The notes: a model not told the origin generated them from the letters alone. Positions 45,964 through 54,881 are shown, numbered from the stretch's first letter. The stretch: 64,000 nucleotides of DNA from Deltaproteobacteria bacterium (GCA_016874755.1 VGTH01000024.1:20366-84365); one strand, 5' to 3'. Numbers and translations: made by a program.

Positions 45964-46749
45964 CTACGGATTATACGGGCAATCCAGCGCTGCCTGCTTC
46001 ATCTGCGCATGCAGATCGACCATGGTCAGCGCGCAGTATTCGAGCGGGTAGCCGACGCGGAACTCGACGCTCTCTTGCAGGGCGCGGGTGAGCACGGTGC
46101 GGTTGAAGGCGCCGTGGCCCATCGCTTCCTCGCCGCCTTCGCCGAGGGTGTGTGTGTCCATGTCGGCTTCTTCATGGGTAGAAAAGTAGATCGCGGCTTT
46201 TTTACTGAAGCCGTAGTGGGTGGTGAGCGCGGTAAACCATTGACCCGACCACATCGAGAGCGATTCCTCAAACACGTGCAGGCCCCAGAGCTCGACGATG
46301 GAACCGTCGATGAAAATCTTGTGGCAGTAATCGTTGATGGCCCGCGCCGTCGGCAGATACGGGTCTTCGAGCATTTCTTTTTTGTTCAAGCCCATTTTCT
46401 CGGCGGTCTGCAGCAGCACCAAGACATGGCCCGGCGCCTTGGGGGAAATCAATTCGTCGGCGATCTTGGCGCAGAACGGGCCGATCAGATCGAAATTGCG
46501 TACGAAGAAGGGTAGGTGAGTGTAGTAAGAGACCGCGTTGAGCGCGTTGACTTCCAACGAGAAGTGGCCCCAGTTTTTGAAAAATTGGCGGATCACCGGC
46601 ATCGGCAACTTGCCGTCGCGGAGCTTGGTCATGAACTCGCCCTTGTAGATTTTTTCGTGGGCGTATTTGTAAAGCGTCTTGTAAAGGTAGTCGACGTACT
46701 CAAGGGCTTCTTTTTCGGTTAACTTCTCGCCGGCTTTCGGTTCTTTCAT
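45964..46749 (-). CDS. Heme-oxygenase-fold (PqqC/TenA-like) iron-containing redox enzyme
   Basis: A 261-residue all-helical protein of the heme-oxygenase-like diiron oxidase superfamily, annotated in databases as iron-containing redox enzyme family. The helical pattern FMTKLRDGKLPMPVIRQFFK, FELISP-like ADELISPKAPGHV and the late metal cluster H192, E193/E194, D196 and H200 (THEEADMDTH) are the evidence. Other members cleave fatty acids or oxidise amino acids, but the reaction here is unknown. A PqqC assignment is rejected as there are no other pqq genes. Confidence 0.75.
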   Translation of the reverse strand: MKEPKAGEKLTEKEALEYVDYLYKTLYKYAHEKIYKGEFMTKLRDGKLPMPVIRQFFKNWGHFSLEVNALNAVSYYTHLPFFVRNFDLIGPFCAKIADELISPKAPGHVLVLLQTAEKMGLNKKEMLEDPYLPTARAINDYCHKIFIDGSIVELWGLHVFEESLSMWSGQWFTALTTHYGFSKKAAIYFSTHEEADMDTHTLGEGGEEAMGHGAFNRTVLTRALQESVEFRVGYPLEYCALTMVDLHAQMKQAALDCPYNP

Positions 46750-46860
46750 GAGGTGTGCTCCCGCGTAAAATTCTCAAGCGATTTTTAGGAGCTATCATCC
46801 ATGATTTGGTGAGTCAAGGTAACGATTGAAATCTCATAGAGCTGCGTTAGATTGTTTCAA

Positions 46861-47211
46861 ATGGCAACCCAACCTTCCAAAGAGCTGGAAACCTTTCCCA
46901 ACCCACGTCCCGAGCGCGACTACGAAATCCACATGGAGTGCCCGGAGTTTACCTGCGTGTGCCCGAAAACCGGCCAGCCCGATTTCGCCACCATCGATAT
47001 TCGCTACGTGCCCGATAAAACTTGTGTCGAGTTGAAATCGCTGAAGCTGTATTTGTGGTCCTACCGCAATGAGGGCGCGTTTCATGAAGCGGTGATCAAT
47101 AGGATTCTCGACGACCTGGTGCAAGCGATTCAACCGCGCAGGATGACCGTGGTCGGCGACTTCAACGTGCGCGGCGGCATTCATACTACGGTCACGGCAT
47201 CGCATGGCTAA
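46861..47211 (+). CDS. queF: NADPH-dependent 7-cyano-7-deazaguanine (preQ0) reductase, short type
   Basis: A 116-residue T-fold enzyme that reduces preQ0 to preQ1 in queuosine synthesis. The nucleophile C34 lies in [13 protein letters not shown] and the NADPH/substrate motif is [20 protein letters not shown]. It is shorter than the B. subtilis enzyme at the C-terminus (about 50 residues less) but matches other unimodular forms. ATG 46861 is chosen over a TTG just upstream. No preQ1 riboswitch motif is visible in the ~110-base leader. Confidence 0.95.
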   Translation: MATQPSKELETFPNPRPERDYEIHMECPEFTCVCPKTGQPDFATIDIRYVPDKTCVELKSLKLYLWSYRNEGAFHEAVINRILDDLVQAIQPRRMTVVGDFNVRGGIHTTVTASHG

Positions 47212-47232
47212 CGGCTGCGAAAAAAAATCGCT

Positions 47233-47241
47233 TGTGAATAA
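47233..47241 (-). promoter_or_regulatory. DnaA-box-like site upstream of dnaB
   Basis: TGTGAATAA is an exact match to the DnaA box consensus TGTGNATAA, in the 230-base gap before dnaB. Degenerate TGTG-containing units follow (TTTGTAACCCTGTGAG, GCTGTGTGAAGG, CGTGTGGAAG). A single box proves nothing about origin activity. Confidence 0.4.
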
Positions 47242-47441
47242 GTTGTTTGTAACCCTGTGAGCACGCTGTGTGAAGGCGTGTGGAAGTGGGCGCGCCGTCT
47301 GAAGAAACAACTTTCGGTGAGTATTTCGCAAGAAGATCTCGATTGGCGCGGGTCCTGCGCGCGTGTGTGAAATCGCACTTGCTTTCGTCGAAAGTTTGCA
47401 TGATAAACGATTTTCTTTCGCGTTAACGGTTTGGGTGCTCG

Positions 47442-48824
47442 ATGGCTACTCTCGACGACAATCTGCGCAAGGTTCCGCCGCAAAATCTCGAAGCCGAGTC
47501 GTCGGTGCTGGGCGGCGTTTTGCTTGACAATGAAGCCGTCAACCAGGTGCTGGAACTGTTGCGCCCCGAAGATTTTTATCGCGAATCGCACCGCAAAATT
47601 TTTCGCGCCATCATCGAGCTGACCGACCGCAGTGAGCCGGTCGATTTGATTACTCTCAGCGACTTTCTCAAGACCAAAAACGAGCTGGAATCGGTGGGCG
47701 GCACGGCGTACTTGGCGTCGCTCGCCGACTTTGTCCCCACCGCGGCGAACATCGTTTACTACGCCCGCATCGTGCGCGAGAAGTCGATCCTGCGCAGTTT
47801 GATCTCGACGGCGACTGATATCGCCAGCCGCGGCTACGAAGAGCAGGGCAACGTCGAGGAGTTTCTCGACAGCGCCGAAAAAGTCATCTTCGATATCTCG
47901 GAAAAAAAGATCAAAGCCGCGTTTGTCTCGGTCGGCGACATGATCAAAGACACGCTCAAAACCGTCGAGAAACTCTACGAGCGCAAAGAGATGATCACCG
48001 GCGTGGCGACGGGATTTGACGATCTCGATAAATTAACCGCCGGCTTGCAGCCTTCGGACTTGATCATCGTTGCGGGTCGCCCCGGCATGGGTAAGACTGC
48101 GTTTGCTTTGAACATCGCCACCAATGCGGCTTTCAAAGGCGTGGGCTGCGGCGTGTTCTCGTTGGAAATGGCCAAGGAGCAGCTGGTTCTGCGCATGCTC
48201 TGCTCGGAGGCGCGCGTCAACAGTTCTAAAGTCCGTTCCGGTTACTTAGGTGAGCGCGATTTCCCACAACTGGCAAAGGCCGCCGGCCGTTTGCACGAGG
48301 CGCCGATCTATATCGATGATACGCCGGCCATCTCGGTCTTGGAACTGCGCGCCAAGGCGCGCCGGCTGGTGCGCGATCGTTCGAAAAAAATCGGCTTGAT
48401 CGTGGTCGACTATCTGCAGCTCATGCGCGGCATGGGCACGGCCAACAACCGCGAGCAGGAGATTTCCGAAATATCGCGTTCGCTGAAAGCGCTGGCGAAG
48501 GAATTGAGCGTGCCGGTGATCGCGCTGTCGCAGTTGAACCGCCGCGTCGAAGACCGCACCGAGAAGAAACCGCAGATGTCGGACCTGCGCGAATCGGGCG
48601 CCATCGAGCAGGACGCCGACGTGATCATGTTTATTTACCGAGAAGAGGTTTACAACCGCAACAACGACGAAGCCAAAGGCAAAGCCGAAGTTATCATCGC
48701 CAAGCAGAGAAACGGACCCACCGATACGGTAAATCTCGCCTTTCTCAACGAGTTCACGCGGTTTGAAAACTACACCGAGCGCGATCCCTACGGCGATTCG
48801 CTCGAAGACGCCGAAGACGCGTAG
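47442..48824 (+). CDS. dnaB: Replicative DNA helicase DnaB
   Basis: A 460-residue hexameric helicase that unwinds DNA at the fork. The N-domain starts KVPPQNLEAESSVLGGVLLD, and the RecA-like domain has Walker A AGRPGMGKTAFALN, Walker B LIVVDYLQLM and the DRTEKKPQMSDLRESGAIEQ motif. Length and order are normal; there is no intein. It stands alone on the plus strand, with a possible DnaA box in its leader and a DNA-ligase relic immediately behind its stop codon. Confidence 0.97.
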   Translation: MATLDDNLRKVPPQNLEAESSVLGGVLLDNEAVNQVLELLRPEDFYRESHRKIFRAIIELTDRSEPVDLITLSDFLKTKNELESVGGTAYLASLADFVPTAANIVYYARIVREKSILRSLISTATDIASRGYEEQGNVEEFLDSAEKVIFDISEKKIKAAFVSVGDMIKDTLKTVEKLYERKEMITGVATGFDDLDKLTAGLQPSDLIIVAGRPGMGKTAFALNIATNAAFKGVGCGVFSLEMAKEQLVLRMLCSEARVNSSKVRSGYLGERDFPQLAKAAGRLHEAPIYIDDTPAISVLELRAKARRLVRDRSKKIGLIVVDYLQLMRGMGTANNREQEISEISRSLKALAKELSVPVIALSQLNRRVEDRTEKKPQMSDLRESGAIEQDADVIMFIYREEVYNRNNDEAKGKAEVIIAKQRNGPTDTVNLAFLNEFTRFENYTERDPYGDSLEDAEDA

Positions 48825-48842
48825 CAAGCGCTACGCGCACCG

Positions 48843-48985
48843 CAGATTCCAAATTCCACTGTCATCGGCACTGGCTTTACAGACGAAGTTAGAAAGAAGC
48901 CGCCGCCACGATCACCTACACCTATCGGGGCTTGACCAAGTCCGGGCTGCCTCGCGAGCCGATGGCTGCCCGGGCTATTTCCGGA
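48843..48985 (+). pseudogene. ATP-dependent DNA ligase C-terminal relic, frameshifted
   Basis: Frame 1 (48861 onward) reads VIGTGFTDEVRKKPPP, and another frame, from 48908, reads TITYTYRGLTKSGLPREP. Joined, they match the end of the OB-fold domain of short ATP-dependent DNA ligases (IGTGF... then TY.Y.GLTKSG.PR.P). A few codons are missing at the join, which shifts the frame. Only about 45 codons remain, 20 bases after the dnaB stop, with no start codon. It is a decayed fragment. Confidence 0.6.
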
Positions 48986-49051
48986 ACAAGTAAGGTAGGC
49001 CTGCGCAATCACGACAATCACCCGCCGTTAACTGACGGCGCACTGCTCAAA

Positions 49052-49402
49052 TTACTCTGCCCCCTTACCGCCCGAATCGTGCGTGTACCAGTCCTTGTGC
49101 AGCGACCATTGCTGGCAGCTCAAGCAAGTCGTCCAGCGCCACTGATGTCGGCAGCCAGGGCACAGACCGCGCGTTGTGAACGTGTTCCAGCTCGTGCCGC
49201 AGCCGCCAGCGAAAAAATCCGGCTCGGCGCAGTCCCAGCAGAGCCAACGGTCGGCTGCTCGCGGCCGCCAGGCGCACCTTGGGCAGCGGATGCGATGGAA
49301 ATCCGGCGTCTCGGTGCGGCGCGTGCGCGGCTTTTTTTCGATTTGCTCCGGCGGCGGCGTGTTCTGGAGTCCGAGCCACGGTTCAATGAGCATGGTCGAC
49401 AT
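49052..49402 (-). CDS. Small zinc-ribbon protein, hypothetical
   Basis: A protein of about 116 residues with paired cysteines in succession: IRCPRCAWRP, WLCWDCAEPDF, CGTSWNTFTTRG, LCPGCRHQW and TCLSCQQWSLHKDWYT. Together they would bind two zinc ions in ribbon folds. The alternation of CPxC and W-rich segments recurs in small uncharacterised zinc-ribbon proteins. The start is uncertain: ATG 49402 or 49393 (or 49438); none has a strong ribosome site. Function unknown. It faces convergently into dnaB. Confidence 0.6.
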   Translation of the reverse strand: MSTMLIEPWLGLQNTPPPEQIEKKPRTRRTETPDFHRIRCPRCAWRPRAADRWLCWDCAEPDFFAGGCGTSWNTFTTRGLCPGCRHQWRWTTCLSCQQWSLHKDWYTHDSGGKGAE

Positions 49403-49513
49403 CGTCGGAATTCCAAGCGGATTGCTTTGCGGTAACACTACGCTTACGATGCGGCCATTTCACCGCGAATGCAACGTGTAAATATGTCCGCTTCACATTC
49501 AAAAGGAGTAGCC

Positions 49514-50710
49514 ATGAGACAGGAGTTCTCGCTTCGATACGTCATTGGCATAATGATGATTGCCGTATTCTCGCCGCGCGTCTTCGCCGATCCCTATCCA
49601 CCTGTCGATCAGAAGCGCCCGCCGCTGGTGCTCAAAGCGCACGGAGTTTTCTGGGCCGGCGGTGAGATCGTCAGTCGCACTCAAGCCGGTACGCAGAGCG
49701 CTGGCGATTTGAAAAGCGTTCCCTACAACCAGCAGCAAATTCTCGTTGGCCAGGCCTACGTCGAATATTTCATTCCGGCGAAGCTGCGCAATGGCAAGAA
49801 TACCATTCCGATCGTCATGGTGCCCGGCGGCGCGTTGATCGGTGTGCATTTTCTCACCACGCCGGATGGGCGCGAAGGTTGGGCGCATTATTTTCTGCGC
49901 CGCGGTTTTCCGGTCTACATCGTCGACGTGCCGGGGCGCGGGCGCGCCGGTTTCATGCCGGATGCGTTCAACGATGTGAGAGAAGGCGTGGCGCAGCCTA
50001 AGACTCAGCCCGTCGCGCGGGCGTGGGACAGCTCGGCTTGGCTGGAGTGGAACACCGGTCCGCTGCCGGCGCCGTCGCCCAAACATGGGCCGCCTGATCC
50101 GAGCTGTATCGGCAACGACGCGCGTGATCCGAACAATCCACCGGTGTACTGCAATGGCAACTTGATGCCGGCTCTAGATACCGAAGGCTACAAACATTGG
50201 CTCGGTGCTCTGGTGCCTGAAGTGGCGGTGCCGGGCGGCAGCGACCCTGGGCTGCTGGCGGTGATGAAAAGAGTTGGGCCGGCGATTTGGCTCGGCCACT
50301 CGCAGGCTGGGACAACCGGCGGGCGCTTGAGCAACAACAATCCGGAATATTTCAAAGCCGTCATCGGCATCGAGCCTGCGGGCGCATGTAACGTCCCAGC
50401 CAAAGTTGAAATCAGCGGCTTAGCCAAAGTGCCGCAGTTCAGCATCCACGGCATCAACCAAGTGGGCCGTCCAGACACCGTGCCTTGCCTCGACAACTAC
50501 GCAAGAATACGGGCGGCAGGCGGTGACGCGACTTATCTATCGCTGCCCAAGCTGCCGATTACGCCGCTCTTCGATCGGATTCCACAAGCGGGCATCTGGG
50601 GCAACGATCACATCATGATGTGGAACAGCAACAGCGATCAGATCGCCGAGCTGGTGCTCCGATGGATTGAGAAGCACATTGAAAAGAAGAAAGTGAAAAC
50701 GCCGTGGTGA
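49514..50710 (+). CDS. Secreted alpha/beta hydrolase (esterase-like)
   Basis: A 398-residue exported hydrolase. The ATG at 49514 has AAAGGAG upstream and a signal peptide (YVIGIMMIAVFSPRVFA). The alpha/beta-hydrolase fold is shown by PIVMVPGGALIGVHFLTTPDGREGWAHYFLRRG split over strand 3, YIVDVPGRGRAG, the nucleophile elbow GHSQAG and the His in WGNDHIMMWNSNS. Four cysteines (DPSCIGND, VYCNGN, GACNVP, VPCLDN) fit disulfides in the periplasm. The substrate is unknown. It stands alone, with a convergent VOC gene behind. Confidence 0.85.
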   Translation: MRQEFSLRYVIGIMMIAVFSPRVFADPYPPVDQKRPPLVLKAHGVFWAGGEIVSRTQAGTQSAGDLKSVPYNQQQILVGQAYVEYFIPAKLRNGKNTIPIVMVPGGALIGVHFLTTPDGREGWAHYFLRRGFPVYIVDVPGRGRAGFMPDAFNDVREGVAQPKTQPVARAWDSSAWLEWNTGPLPAPSPKHGPPDPSCIGNDARDPNNPPVYCNGNLMPALDTEGYKHWLGALVPEVAVPGGSDPGLLAVMKRVGPAIWLGHSQAGTTGGRLSNNNPEYFKAVIGIEPAGACNVPAKVEISGLAKVPQFSIHGINQVGRPDTVPCLDNYARIRAAGGDATYLSLPKLPITPLFDRIPQAGIWGNDHIMMWNSNSDQIAELVLRWIEKHIEKKKVKTPW

Positions 50711-50738
50711 ACGATTACCAAAGCGTTTCCTTGCTCAG

Positions 50739-51158
50739 TTACGCGTATTTCGGATCACCATAGGTGATCAGCTCGATCAGGTTGTTATCCGGATCACGCA
50801 AGTACAAACTTGTGCCCGGCCCTAGTGCGCCGGAGCGGGCGACCGGACCGTCGATCGTTTGGATGCCGGCTTGCTTGAGAAAATCCTGCGCTTCTTGCAC
50901 GGTGCCGTGCCATTGCAAGCAGAAATCCGCCGAGCCTCTGGCGTAGCCCGGCGCGAACGTGGGGCTCTCGGTCTCGTAGCGATCGATGACGTAGAGATTG
51001 AGCTTCTGCGTGTCGCTGATGCGAATGATCGGCCGCTTGCCGCGGCCGCCGGGGCGTTCTTGCCAGCCAGCGTCGAGGCCGAGTTTGCGATAGAACGCAA
51101 AAGTCTCTTCCAGGTCTTTCACAGTCAGCACCCAGTGGTCGATGGCTTCGATACTCAT
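50739..51158 (-). CDS. VOC family protein (glyoxalase/extradiol dioxygenase fold)
   Basis: A 139-residue single VOC unit: DHWVLTVKDLEETFAFYRKL at the start and TSLYLRDPDNNLIELITYG with the conserved metal-ligand Glu at the end. The family covers glyoxalases, fosfomycin resistance proteins and ring-cleaving dioxygenases; the substrate is unknown. Its stop lies 28 bases from the convergent hydrolase, and it begins 25 bases after the dipeptide-type permease stop, so it may be the last gene of the permease operon. It is an intact relative of the truncated VOC gene at 18207. Confidence 0.9.
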   Translation of the reverse strand: MSIEAIDHWVLTVKDLEETFAFYRKLGLDAGWQERPGGRGKRPIIRISDTQKLNLYVIDRYETESPTFAPGYARGSADFCLQWHGTVQEAQDFLKQAGIQTIDGPVARSGALGPGTSLYLRDPDNNLIELITYGDPKYA

Positions 51159-51183
51159 GATTCCCTCCGCTACAAAATTGCCT

Positions 51184-52116
51184 TTAGGCGCGATGAAAAT
51201 CGGTCATTCTTCTTCCCAAGCTGCGGCGCATGCGCGGGTCGAGGCGATCGCGCAGGGCGTCGCCCACCAGCGTAAATGCCAGGATCACACCTGCCAACAC
51301 TAGTCCGGGAAAAATCGCCAACCAAGGCGCGACTTCCAAAAAGTCCTGCGCGTCGCGGATCATGGTGCCCCAACTGATGTAGGGCACGGACAAGCCGAGG
51401 CCCAAATAGCTCAGCGATGCTTCGACGGTGATGGCGCGGGCAAAGTCGAGGGTCAATTGCACGGCGATGGGCGCCATGATGTTGGGGAGAATTTGTTTCA
51501 TCAAGATGCGCATGGGCGTTTGCCCTAGGGCGCGCGCGGCGTGGACGTATTCGCGTTCTTTCTGCGTCAGCACGCCGGCTCTGACCAGGCGCGCATAGCG
51601 GGGCACCGAGCTGAAGGCGATGGCACACCAGAGCATGGCCACGCTCGGTCCCGCCAGCGCCACCAAGGCCATCGCCAGCACGAGAGATGGAAAAGCCATA
51701 ATGCCTTCCATGACGCGTTGTATTAGCGCATCGGCTCGGCCGCCTAAATAACTGCCGATGGCGCCCAGCGGGGCGCCGACGAGGAGAGCTAAAAGGACGG
51801 CGCCGGCGGCCACCTGGAGGCTGACTTGCGAGCCGGCGATGATGCGCGTGAGGACGTCTCTGCCGATCCGGTCCGTGCCCATCCAGTGCGCCGCGCTCGG
51901 CGCTTGCATGCGGGCATCGAGGTCGGGCGCGTTGGCGTCGTAGGGCGCGTAGCTCGGTCCGAGCAGCGCAACTAGAACGTAGAGCAGCAGCAGAAAGCCA
52001 CCGACCAGCGCCCGATAGTCGCTGCGCGCGAACGCAATCAGAGCGCGGGTTGCGCCCGGTGCACGGGATGCCGGACGTTCGAGGAACGGCGGCGCATCGG
52101 TGGCTTGGGCATCCAT
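51184..52116 (-). CDS. ABC transporter permease, DppC/OppC type
   Basis: A 310-residue permease. The N-terminal region has one long helix (ALVGGFLLLLYVLVALLGPSY) and the DppC linker APYDANAPDLDARMQAPSAA followed by HWMGTDRIGRDVLTRI. The EAA motif is EYVHAARALGQTPMRILMKQILPN. ATG 52116 gives the normal N-terminus. It starts 2 bases after the DppB-type gene ends. It pairs with that gene as the membrane part of a peptide/nickel-type importer. Residues after 300 are a short basic tail. Confidence 0.93.
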   Translation of the reverse strand: MDAQATDAPPFLERPASRAPGATRALIAFARSDYRALVGGFLLLLYVLVALLGPSYAPYDANAPDLDARMQAPSAAHWMGTDRIGRDVLTRIIAGSQVSLQVAAGAVLLALLVGAPLGAIGSYLGGRADALIQRVMEGIMAFPSLVLAMALVALAGPSVAMLWCAIAFSSVPRYARLVRAGVLTQKEREYVHAARALGQTPMRILMKQILPNIMAPIAVQLTLDFARAITVEASLSYLGLGLSVPYISWGTMIRDAQDFLEVAPWLAIFPGLVLAGVILAFTLVGDALRDRLDPRMRRSLGRRMTDFHRA

Positions 52117-52118
52117 AA

Positions 52119-53078
52119 CTATTGGTACTGCACCCGCGGGTCGACTGCGGCGTAGAGAATATCGACGATCAGATTGACGATAATCACCAGAAATACCATG
52201 AACAGGACCACGCCCTGAACCACGACGAAGTCGCGGGTGTGGATCGAGTTCAGCAGTAGATAACCGATGCCGGGATAATTGAACACGGTTTCGACGATGG
52301 TGATCAGCCCGCTCAAGTAGGCCATCTGCAGGCCGACGACGGTCAACGTCGTGATCAGCGAATTGCGCAGCACGTGCTTCCACATCACCAACCTTTCGCT
52401 GAGGCCTTTCGCTCGGGCGGTGCGGACGTAGTCCTGGTGCATCTGTTCGAGAAAGTCCTGGCGCTGAAAGCGCAATACCGTAGCGGCGATGTTCAGCGCC
52501 ACGATCGTCATCGGCAGCGCGAGATGGCGTAGGAACCCGACGAAGTTTTCTTGCGGCTTGGTGTAGCCAATTGACGGCAGCCATCCCAAGTGCACCGCGA
52601 AAATCAGCACGGCGACCAAGGCCAGCCAAAAGGTCGGCACCGAGACGCCGAAAATGACGAAGCTCGTGGCCAGATGATCCCACTTGGTATTGTTGTGAAT
52701 GGCCGCGAGCACGCCCGCGGGCACGGCGATGATCACCGCCAAGATCAGACCGCCGAGCATCAGGTACATCGTCGGCACCAAACGGGCGACGATGACTTGC
52801 AGGGCGGGCGTGCGGTAAGTGATGGAGCTGCCAAGGTCGCCTTGGAGCATATTCCACAGCCAGTTGAAGTATTGCACGATCAGCGGCTTGTCCAAGCCCA
52901 AGCGCACGCGCATGGCGTCGTAGACCTCTTTTGACACTTGAGCGCCGTCCACCGCGCCGAGCATCACCATGACCGGATCTCCGGGGACGATCATCATGAC
53001 GAAGAACACCACCATGGTGACCACCAAGGCCATGGGAATCAATTGCATGAGGCGCCGTGCGATATAACCCATCAGCAT
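52119..53078 (-). CDS. ABC transporter permease, DppB/OppB type
   Basis: A 319-residue permease starting MLMGYIARRLMQLIPMALVV with the first helix and the typical FFVMMIVPGDPVMVMLG. The EAA loop is DYVRTARAKGLSERLVMWKHVLRNSL, and the protein ends with the ILYAAVDPRVQYQ tail of DppB proteins. It is upstream of the DppC-type gene in the same transcript. The receptor gene diverges from it at 53280. No ATPase genes are in the window. Confidence 0.93.
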   Translation of the reverse strand: MLMGYIARRLMQLIPMALVVTMVVFFVMMIVPGDPVMVMLGAVDGAQVSKEVYDAMRVRLGLDKPLIVQYFNWLWNMLQGDLGSSITYRTPALQVIVARLVPTMYLMLGGLILAVIIAVPAGVLAAIHNNTKWDHLATSFVIFGVSVPTFWLALVAVLIFAVHLGWLPSIGYTKPQENFVGFLRHLALPMTIVALNIAATVLRFQRQDFLEQMHQDYVRTARAKGLSERLVMWKHVLRNSLITTLTVVGLQMAYLSGLITIVETVFNYPGIGYLLLNSIHTRDFVVVQGVVLFMVFLVIIVNLIVDILYAAVDPRVQYQ

Positions 53079-53279
53079 TGCTGAAGCTCCTGCCTAATGG
53101 TCGTTCTACCCTGCTGCGCGGTTGTACAACAAAGGCTCGAACCCTGACAAGCTCGCAGTCGGTTCGCGTCGAGAAATCCTTGACAGCGGTTTCGCGGCGA
53201 TGTTAAGCCTTCGACAGCTTTGGTGAATCGCATTTTCCGGTTATCTATCGACATTGAAGTCGCCAACGGAGGTTGCCCG

Positions 53280-54881
53280 ATGAAGCATTGGATTAGGAAA
53301 AGGTCCGTCATGTTTGCGGCGGTGCTCTGGTTGTTAACCGCGGCAGCAGCCCAGGCGGCTTCGGCCCCGGTGTTGCAATCGCCGGCTCCCGGCAAACCGC
53401 GCTCTGGAGGAACGCTGCGGATGGGTATTGTCAAAGACATCGGCACGCCCATTCCCTTTGTCGCCTACACGTCCACCTCGCAGTATGTGAAGGACAACAT
53501 GTACGAGCCGCTGCTGATGTTTGACCAGAAGGGCGAGATTCATCCCTGGCTTGCCACCGTCTGGACGCCCAACGCCAATTCCACCGAGTGGACGTTCAAG
53601 CTGCGCCAGGGCGTGAAGTTTCACGACGGTCGCGAACTGACGTCTGCCGACGTAGTCTGGTCGGCAAAGCATACTATGAATCCCGCCAACGGCGCCGCGG
53701 GACAAGGCCAGCTGGCTGGCAATGTGCGGGACGTGATTGCCGTAGACAAGCACACGGTGAAATTCATCACGCCGGGGCCGCGCGGCTTGCTGCCCGAGTT
53801 GCTGGCGGACACGTCGATTTTGCACATTGCGCCGAGAGAATCGATGGCGCCCGGCCAACAGGAAATGACGGGGGGAGCGCCGCCGCCGGGCACCGGCCCA
53901 TTCAAGTTCAAGTCGTGGACGCCCGGGCAGGAATTCAACGTGGTGCGCAACGAACAGTATTGGGGCGGCGCTCCCTATCTGGACGGCGTGCGTTTCCAGG
54001 TCATCATCGAAACCAATTCGCGCGGCGCCGCCATCCAGGCCGGCGATCTCGACTGGACCGAGCGCCTGGGGCCGACGTTTGTGAAGCGCATCGAAAGCGG
54101 GCAGCTCAAAGGCTTGCACTATGCGCCCATCGGCCAAGCCGGACTCGTCCAGCTGGTGCTCAACACCGAGCTCGCGCCTTTGAACGACGTGCGCGTGCGC
54201 CGCGCCATCGCGCTATCGCTGGACCGAGAAGCGATTTTGAAAGAGGCCACCTTTGGCTATGGTGTTCCGGTGCAGAGCTGGGCGTCAGCGGGCAGCGACT
54301 GGGAGAACACCATTGGCTTTAAGTGGCAGAGAAATATCGAAGAGGCAAAGCGCTTGCTCAAAGAAGCCGGCTACGCGGGCAAGCCGATTACCCTGGGGGC
54401 GACGCGCGGGCAGGACGACCCGTGGACCGAAGCGGTGGTGCGGCACGCCGCCGATGCGGGGATCAAGTTCGCGATTCAAAACCTGGCCGGCGCCGAGCTT
54501 ATCCAAAAGACCGTCGCCGGTGAGCTGCATGTCTCCGTCTATGGCGGTGGCGCCAACGGCGAGCCGTTAGTGGGCAATATGCAATACATTTCTTGCAGCA
54601 ACGGCAAGGCGGGCGTCGGCAATGTTTCCAACTATTGCACGCCCCAGTTGGAAAAGTTGCTCAATCAGTACATGGAAGAGTCGAGCCGGGCCAAGCGGTT
54701 GGCGATCTGGAAACAAGTAGCGCACAAGTTTTTCATAGAAGACGTCGCCTACTTCCCCCTCGGCTGGGCGAACACGCGCAACTATGTCTGGCGCGACAAG
54801 GTAAAAAACTGGTCGCGCGGGCCAGGACAGGAATACACCCACGCCAAAGGCGGGCTGTGGCGGACGTGGCTGGAACAGTAA
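53280..54881 (+). CDS. ABC transporter substrate-binding protein, family 5 (dipeptide/nickel type)
   Basis: A 533-residue periplasmic receptor. ATG 53280 has GGAGG upstream and a signal peptide (SVMFAAVLWLLTAAAAQAASA). The family-5 pattern is RSGGTLRMGIVKDIGTP, MYEPLLMFDQKGEIHPWLA and WTFKLRQGVKFHDGRELTSADV. It diverges from the two permease genes at 53078, so one shared 200-base control region probably governs the importer. The ligand (peptide, glycoside, opine or other) cannot be read. Confidence 0.92.
   Translation: MKHWIRKRSVMFAAVLWLLTAAAAQAASAPVLQSPAPGKPRSGGTLRMGIVKDIGTPIPFVAYTSTSQYVKDNMYEPLLMFDQKGEIHPWLATVWTPNANSTEWTFKLRQGVKFHDGRELTSADVVWSAKHTMNPANGAAGQGQLAGNVRDVIAVDKHTVKFITPGPRGLLPELLADTSILHIAPRESMAPGQQEMTGGAPPPGTGPFKFKSWTPGQEFNVVRNEQYWGGAPYLDGVRFQVIIETNSRGAAIQAGDLDWTERLGPTFVKRIESGQLKGLHYAPIGQAGLVQLVLNTELAPLNDVRVRRAIALSLDREAILKEATFGYGVPVQSWASAGSDWENTIGFKWQRNIEEAKRLLKEAGYAGKPITLGATRGQDDPWTEAVVRHAADAGIKFAIQNLAGAELIQKTVAGELHVSVYGGGANGEPLVGNMQYISCSNGKAGVGNVSNYCTPQLEKLLNQYMEESSRAKRLAIWKQVAHKFFIEDVAYFPLGWANTRNYVWRDKVKNWSRGPGQEYTHAKGGLWRTWLEQ

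Noticed and set aside
46750..46860. Possible preQ1 riboswitch in front of queF
   Set aside because: Neither the short class I hairpin-pseudoknot motif nor a class II pattern could be found in the leader.
51184..52857. Long minus-strand open frame covering the DppC gene and most of the DppB gene
   Set aside because: The DppC part is real from 52116; the upstream part is the out-of-frame shadow of the DppB gene and has no protein-like pattern.
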